Positions 59,501 through 64,000 of a stretch of DNA of 64,000 nt are shown here, in pieces. Numbering within the stretch: the stretch's first letter is position 1; every line of letters begins with the position of its first letter. The stretch is taken from assembly GCA_001510575.1 (NCBI GenBank), contig LNGK01000001.1:496001-560000 (forward strand). Direction: 5' to 3'. The translations under genes were made by a program, and so were the position numbers. Source of the DNA: Knoxdaviesia capensis (Eukaryota > Ascomycota > Sordariomycetes > Microascales > Gondwanamycetaceae). The notes under the pieces were generated by a model that saw only the letters and a program-made list of their open reading frames with translations, had not been told where the DNA came from and did no database searches.

Positions 59501-60478
59501 GGCCATGCTGGCGGTTCTGGTCTGGGAGCCGGGGACGGCGTAACCGTTCTGGTGGTAGCCAGGCTGATAGCCGTTGGATGAAGCAGGTGGAGGAGGGTTC
59601 ATGTCGGCAGCGACTCTCCGGTTAGGAATGACACGGCCGCTCATAGTCTGGTGGGCATCCCGGTCTTGAGATGCATAGCCAGTCATAGACATTGACCGCT
59701 CGTCTCCGCGTTCGGGAACAACACGGCCCTGGGCGGTGGTGCGAGCCGAGTTGTGGTTATAGGAAGGGCCTTGTCTGTTCGGTTGGGGATTTGGGGGATG
59801 TTGTTGGTAGGAGCTCGGAGGTGGATGGTAGACCTGTGGTCTTGAGACTGAGGCCAATGACTGAGATCGGTAGTTATCGTTGTTCATGGCGACGGGAGGT
59901 CCACCTTGGTAAAAGCGTTGGGCCGGGGTTCGGCTAGGAGGACCCTGAGGGGGAGGGGGCGCGTCTCGGGGATCGTATCTCTGCTGCGGGGGATAGCCTT
60001 GTGGCATGGGCCGTCGCAATTGTTGTTGCTGCTGCATGTACTGATTCTGGGGAGGTGGCGGCATTTGGTAGCCTCCGGAGACTGAGCGTTGCTGTCCGCC
60101 CTGGGGATAGCCTGCACCACCGCCACTACCACCACGAGACTCAATTTGGTATCCTCCGCGTGCGGGAGGTTGTTCTCGTTCGTAGTATTGCTGCTGTTGG
60201 GGAGGCTCTCGGTGACCGTACTGCTGGCGGTAGGGATATTGCTGGCCATTCATGGATTGGTGACCCTGCATATTTTGCTGAGGCATGACTTGAGGCGGGG
60301 GAGGGGGACGGCGGTCTTCCGCCTGCATGAAGGACGGCGGTTGGGAGGCAGATGTCATGGTGTGACTCCGTCCAGGAGGAGGCGCACCGAAGATACTCGA
60401 GAAGGCAGCGTCGCGCTGGTAGTTCGGGGATGAGCCGCCTCCACGCTGGGGTGGTCCTCTATCTTGGTAGTCGGCCAT
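56517..60478 (-). CDS. ROM2: Rho1 guanine nucleotide exchange factor, Rom2 type (DEP-DH-PH-CNH)
   Basis: Activates Rho1 downstream of wall-stress sensors, driving glucan synthesis and the cell-integrity MAPK pathway. Minus-strand exons are 60478-56774 and 56699-56517, giving 1295 residues. The start is MADYQDRGPPQRGG; the frame extends upstream without a supported ATG. Residues 1 to about 380 are disordered and rich in Gln, Pro, Tyr and Ser. A DEP domain lies at about 385-470 (LLSRVAECFRRKIPVGDRMK). The DH domain is at about 565-760 (RQEVISEICYTERDFVKDLEYL). A PH domain is at about 785-930. The CNH propeller (about 930-1260) ends with LHSSTHE/ILFAYEDERGCDIVEALDFW across the only intron, whose donor is the unusual GAG/GTCTGT. 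Domain order and size match Rom1/Rom2. Confidence 0.95.
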
Positions 60479-62925
60479 GGCTGGTAACACAGATGGTCTG
60501 GAGCAGAGAGATTCAAAGAGTAAAAAGTCAGTATAGTGAAGAGGGGCAGGGTTCTGGATATTCCAGATATATATACAACAAGAACCAAGAGAGTATGTGT
60601 GCCAAATGTATGTGGAGGCATTAGAGTTGTGGATGTGAGGCAAAATCTCCCAAACAATCAAGTGACAACGAAGTGGACCTCGGGGGCTATGGCCTCAAAG
60701 TCACACAAACAGAAGCAAGACAAAGAGCCCAGAGTTTCAAAACAGTGTACTGAAGTCCAACAACAAGATAGTAACGTACTGGTCAGACGATATTAGTATA
60801 TAGGGAGCCTGGCGAGATATATATGCCGGAGGTTGGAGTATAGGGGACTCAGAATGGAGAGGGTCGGGAGCAGAGAGTATATATAAGTCCGTAGTGTGAC
60901 ACAAGAATGATTAGGGGAGCTGGTCCGGAGAGAAGTGAAAAGATGTGACAGATATGGGGACCGTCGAGGGAGTGAAAGCGATAGGAAAACAGATTTGAGA
61001 AGCAGTCGGTATTATTATGGATTCATAAAGCTCGTAGAGAGAAATTAAAGCCGGAATGGGTGAAGATCATGAGAGATAGGGCATGATTATAGTCGTCGTC
61101 TAAGGCGGAGAGCGGAGGGATTTATCAGGTGTAGCCCGAGGTCGTGAGAGGAGCAGATTGACGTGAAATGATATCGACGAATCGTGAACGGGGCGAAAGA
61201 TGCGAAACACCACCGACGATTAAGGAGACGCTGATAGAGACAGAATATTGTGACACGATACGGAATATTAGACATGCAAGATCATGATCGGGGACAACCT
61301 GCTACATGTCAAATGGCGCAGATGCTGCATCGAACGGTGAAGGGGAGATGAAGCCGACTCGAGAAGAGAGGGGCGAAGACGTGAGGTGGTAGGTCGAGAT
61401 AAGGTCTGGAAGTGGGTGGGAAGGTCAGCATCGGTCACAAGGATGATAGTGGGTGGAGGCAGAGCCACCGTAGAAGGATCGTGAGAATGACGCAGAGGAC
61501 GATGATGGGGGACGATGATAGAGAAAGGGAAGATGCTCCAAAAACGTCTCATATGCACTCTAGAAGAGCCACAGGTGAAAGCAGCACTGAACATGACGCT
61601 TCTGAGGGGGGAGGGGAGGGGAGGGGAGTGAGCAAGAACCGGACGAGACAATATCAAGACAGGGCCACCACCACAACCACCCAAACATCGAACATACCAC
61701 AAGAGTCACGACGACATCAATACCAATAGTCCACAATCACTGACGGGCAGGCAGGACGATCGACAAGATGGAAGGGCCCGCGCTCTGGGGCCCTGGGAGA
61801 CTTGGACGAGCTTCGAGCGATCGCGACGGACAAGAAACCACGACGACGGACGAAGGTGGTGAATCTGGTAAACCGGCGGGGAGTGGAAGAACAAGTCGGT
61901 GACAAAAAGGAGAGAGAGGGAAGATAAAAAACAGGAGAGGAGATTCCCGGGAGGATGATACCGAAAGGTGAAGAGGGGAAAACAAAACAGACGAGAGAGT
62001 CTTGGAAGGAACACTAGGAGAAACCAAGGAAGGAAAAACCGGGCAAATTTCACAAATGAAGCCGTTCAGAATCGACGAGCCGTGGAATCGCCATCGCCAT
62101 GCATGAAGGGTGTTTCTAGATTGGGCTATATGCTGGCGGGTTTTTTTCTTCTTCCTTTTCGTGATGGTCGGCTGTCGTTGCGTTGATGCAGGAATCTGTG
62201 TTTGCTTTAGTGGAGAAGGAAAAAAAATCCCCCGTCGAGTGTAGCCGGCATTTAAGCGATGTGGTTGGCTGGATGCGTTGCATGTGCCGAAACCTCGACG
62301 CCAACTCGTTAACAGCACTGATGTATCTCCCAGGTATAGAGAGGGGCCGATAACGCTGCTCCCAGTACAGTTAGGATACTTAGGCCGCTTGCGAAGCACT
62401 GTTAGTGCCTGGCACTTGCAGGCCCCCTATAGCGATCAGTAGCTTAGCAGGATCGCTCCCTGTAGGACCTAGGGAAATAGCGGCCGGAGGCCTGAAACAA
62501 CTCGCCTGAAAGTCACTAAGCCCACTGAAGCTGCTAGCCCAGGGGGAACTGCAGATAAGGAAGCAACGAGGCGCTGTTCAGTCATTGGCGCCACATTTCG
62601 CGGCCAGCCACAGAAGCCGCCGGAGTAACAGCGGCAGAACCGTCAATCGATATATCGCGCTTTTGCTTGAAGCTCGCTTTCTGTTGCATAGGTTTTTCCG
62701 TATTTCGCTCGTTTTTTTTCTCTCTATCTCCTCTCTCTCCGTCCTTATCGCATCTTTCTTCATCGACGACCACGTGAAGAAAGCCGTCTCGGGAGACACA
62801 CCACTTCTGGGTTTCTTATTTGCTTGTTTACTTGTTTGTCTGCGGCCCCATCTCCCCGTCTTTCGGATACGGTCTCGACGACTCGCCTCTTCGATATCTA
62901 TCCCCGTGCAGCTAGTCCCCTCGCC
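60479..62925. promoter_or_regulatory. divergent promoter region, RhoGEF / VMA11
   Basis: 2.4 kb between divergent starts. It contains TATATAAG-like sequence near 60873-60885, a G-quadruplex-type run at 61606-61626, and C/T-rich DNA before the VMA11 start. The stretch at about 62330-62560 is balanced in composition and holds short inverted repeats (GCGATC...GATCGC) but no tRNA or other RNA I can recognise. Confidence 0.4.
61606..61626 (+). other. G-quadruplex-type run
   Basis: Four G-runs of 4-6 bases separated by single A residues (GGGGGGAGGGGAGGGGAGGGG), about 1.1 kb upstream of the RhoGEF start on the strand opposite to that gene. Confidence 0.7.
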
Positions 62926-63937
62926 ATGGCCGAGTCGGAGCTCGCACCCAAGTTTGCGCCCTTCTTGGGCATGGTAAGAACCCTTTCGGCAGATCGATGA
63001 ACGAGTTCTTCGGACGGAGACCCGGGTTCGGAAGCTAGGTGGGCGAGAACGGAGCTGTGTAGAGATCGAGGGAGCTTGGAGTTAAGCTTGTATAAAACCG
63101 CACTATCTCTCTCTCAGCTGTCGTCTCGCACCTCCTCCTAAAAGAACCTGTGTCTTCGTGATCAACAAAAAACAACTAACATGATACTCTCTTACGCAGG
63201 GCGGAATTGCCGCAGCCATGATCTTCGGATGTAGGACCCACCGACCCCCGAACCCGACGCCTTCCCCCGCGAACCCCCCCCCTCCTTACCAACGACACAT
63301 AACACTGCGATTCCTCGACCACCACGTGCTAACTTGTAACCCACAGGCATCGGCTCTGCATACGGCACCGCCAAGTCCGGCATCGGTATTGCCGGTGTTG
63401 GTATCTTCCGGCCAGACCTGATCATGAAGGTACGGACTCCTTGCGATGCGCATCGGAGGGCGGACCTGCTCCGCCCGAACGATATATCATAATTCTGGTG
63501 CCTGGAGGGAATGCCACTATGTGACATCTCGTGCTGACATAGCTCCTTTTCTTCTCAACCCTCGCAGTCGCTTATCCCCGTCGTCATGGCCGGTATCATC
63601 GCCGTGTACTCGCTGGTCATCTCCGTGCTGATCGCCCAGGACATGACGCCGCCGTCGCAGTCCAGCTACGCGCTATTCACGTCAGTATTCCCCCCGCCGG
63701 AACTGAACATGGCCCTGAAGTCCCACCCACATTAACAACATACTAACACATATTGTTTACGAACAGCGGCTTCATGCATCTTGCGTGTGGCCTGTCGGTC
63801 GGTCTGAGCGGTCTTGCTGCCGGCTACTGCATCGGCATCGTCGGCGACGCGGGCGTGCGCGCGTACATGCAGCAATCCCGCATCTTCGTCGGCATGGTCC
63901 TGATCCTCATTTTCGGTGAGGTCTTGGGTCTGTACGG
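62926..63937 (+). CDS. VMA11: V-ATPase proteolipid subunit c-prime (Vma11), 3-prime end beyond window
   Basis: Fungal-specific c-prime proteolipid of the V0 proton-translocating ring. Visible exons are 62926-62973, 63200-63230, 63347-63429, 63568-63680 and 63767-63937. A donor (GG/GTATGT) follows at 63938, so at least one more exon lies outside the window. The N-terminus is MAESELAPKFAPFLGM. IGSAYGTAKSGIGIAGVG and IMKSLIPVVMAGIIAVYSL follow, then GFMHLACGLSVGLSGLAAGY, IGIVGDAGVRAYMQQ and VLILIFGEVLGLYG, with the essential proton-carrying Glu at about residue 143. PDLIMKSLIPVVM, GFMHLACGL and VRAYMQQ favour Vma11 over Vma3, which has N(I/V)VPVIM, GFIQLGAGL and VRGTAQQ. Helix 4 would be completed in the missing exon. 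Confidence 0.92.
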
Positions 63938-64000
63938 GTATGTTACGCACCTCTATCTATCCTTTTCGTTCTCTCGATTGTCTTGGAACATGCGCTGACT

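Noticed and set aside
62330..62560. Inverted repeats suggesting a structured RNA
   Set aside because: Stems are only about six base pairs, and the sequence matches no tRNA, 5S, snRNA or SRP RNA pattern I know.

Overview
The window is nuclear DNA of a filamentous fungus. Spliceosomal introns are short, with GT-AG ends (plus two likely GC-AG) and a CTAAC-type branch site. Several proteins are fungal in type: a V-ATPase subunit c-prime (Vma11), a Cdc11-class septin, a NIMA kinase with the fungal catalytic-loop insert, a Rom2-type RhoGEF, a Nha1/Sod2 antiporter and Spp1 of the Set1 complex. Dynein light intermediate chain points to a hyphal rather than a budding-yeast lineage. Exons are GC-rich with strong G/C third positions; intergenic DNA is long and full of pyrimidine/purine tracts. 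I cannot place the phylum; an early-diverging lineage is a guess.

Layout. 1-11994: 12 kb with no confident gene, holding GTACTGTACAGTAC palindromes, simple repeats and a differently composed block (about 5.3-8.3 kb) with a possible SAM-domain relic. 11995-14036 (+): Na+/H+ antiporter. 16865-19561 (-): NIMA kinase. 20767-22895 (+): ankyrin/double-BTB protein. 23226-24680 (-): Spp1, sharing a 374-bp promoter with SCO1 at 25055-26107 (+). 26608-28039 (+): mitochondrial HAD phosphatase (HDHD5/CECR5). 29158-32407 (+): choline kinase. 33436-35491 (-): ceramide synthase with a 10-bp tandem duplication that breaks exon 1. 35492-40734: gene-free, with a 38-base assembly gap. 40735-41568 (+): Bax-inhibitor-1 family protein. 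42685-44212 (-): septin. 45713-47232 (+): PROPPIN (Atg18/WIPI). 47774-48835 (-): RBMX2/Ist3 splicing factor. 49722-51814 (+): dynein light intermediate chain. 52665-55240 (-): DUF255/SPATA20 protein. 56517-60478 (-): RhoGEF. 62926 to the window end (+): Vma11, truncated by the edge.

These are housekeeping genes in mixed orientation, not an operon or cluster. Themes recur: membrane and lipid homeostasis (choline kinase, ceramide synthase, PROPPIN, BI-1), ion/pH homeostasis (Nha1, Vma11), polarity, cell wall and cytoskeleton (RhoGEF, septin, dynein chain, NIMA) and mitochondria (SCO1, HDHD5). I found no convincing novel multi-gene system. The most unusual items are the frameshifting duplication in the ceramide synthase, two GC-AG introns, two dispersed intergenic motif families (GTACTGTACAGTAC and telomere-like TTAGGG), and relic-like segments near 6.1 kb and 40 kb.
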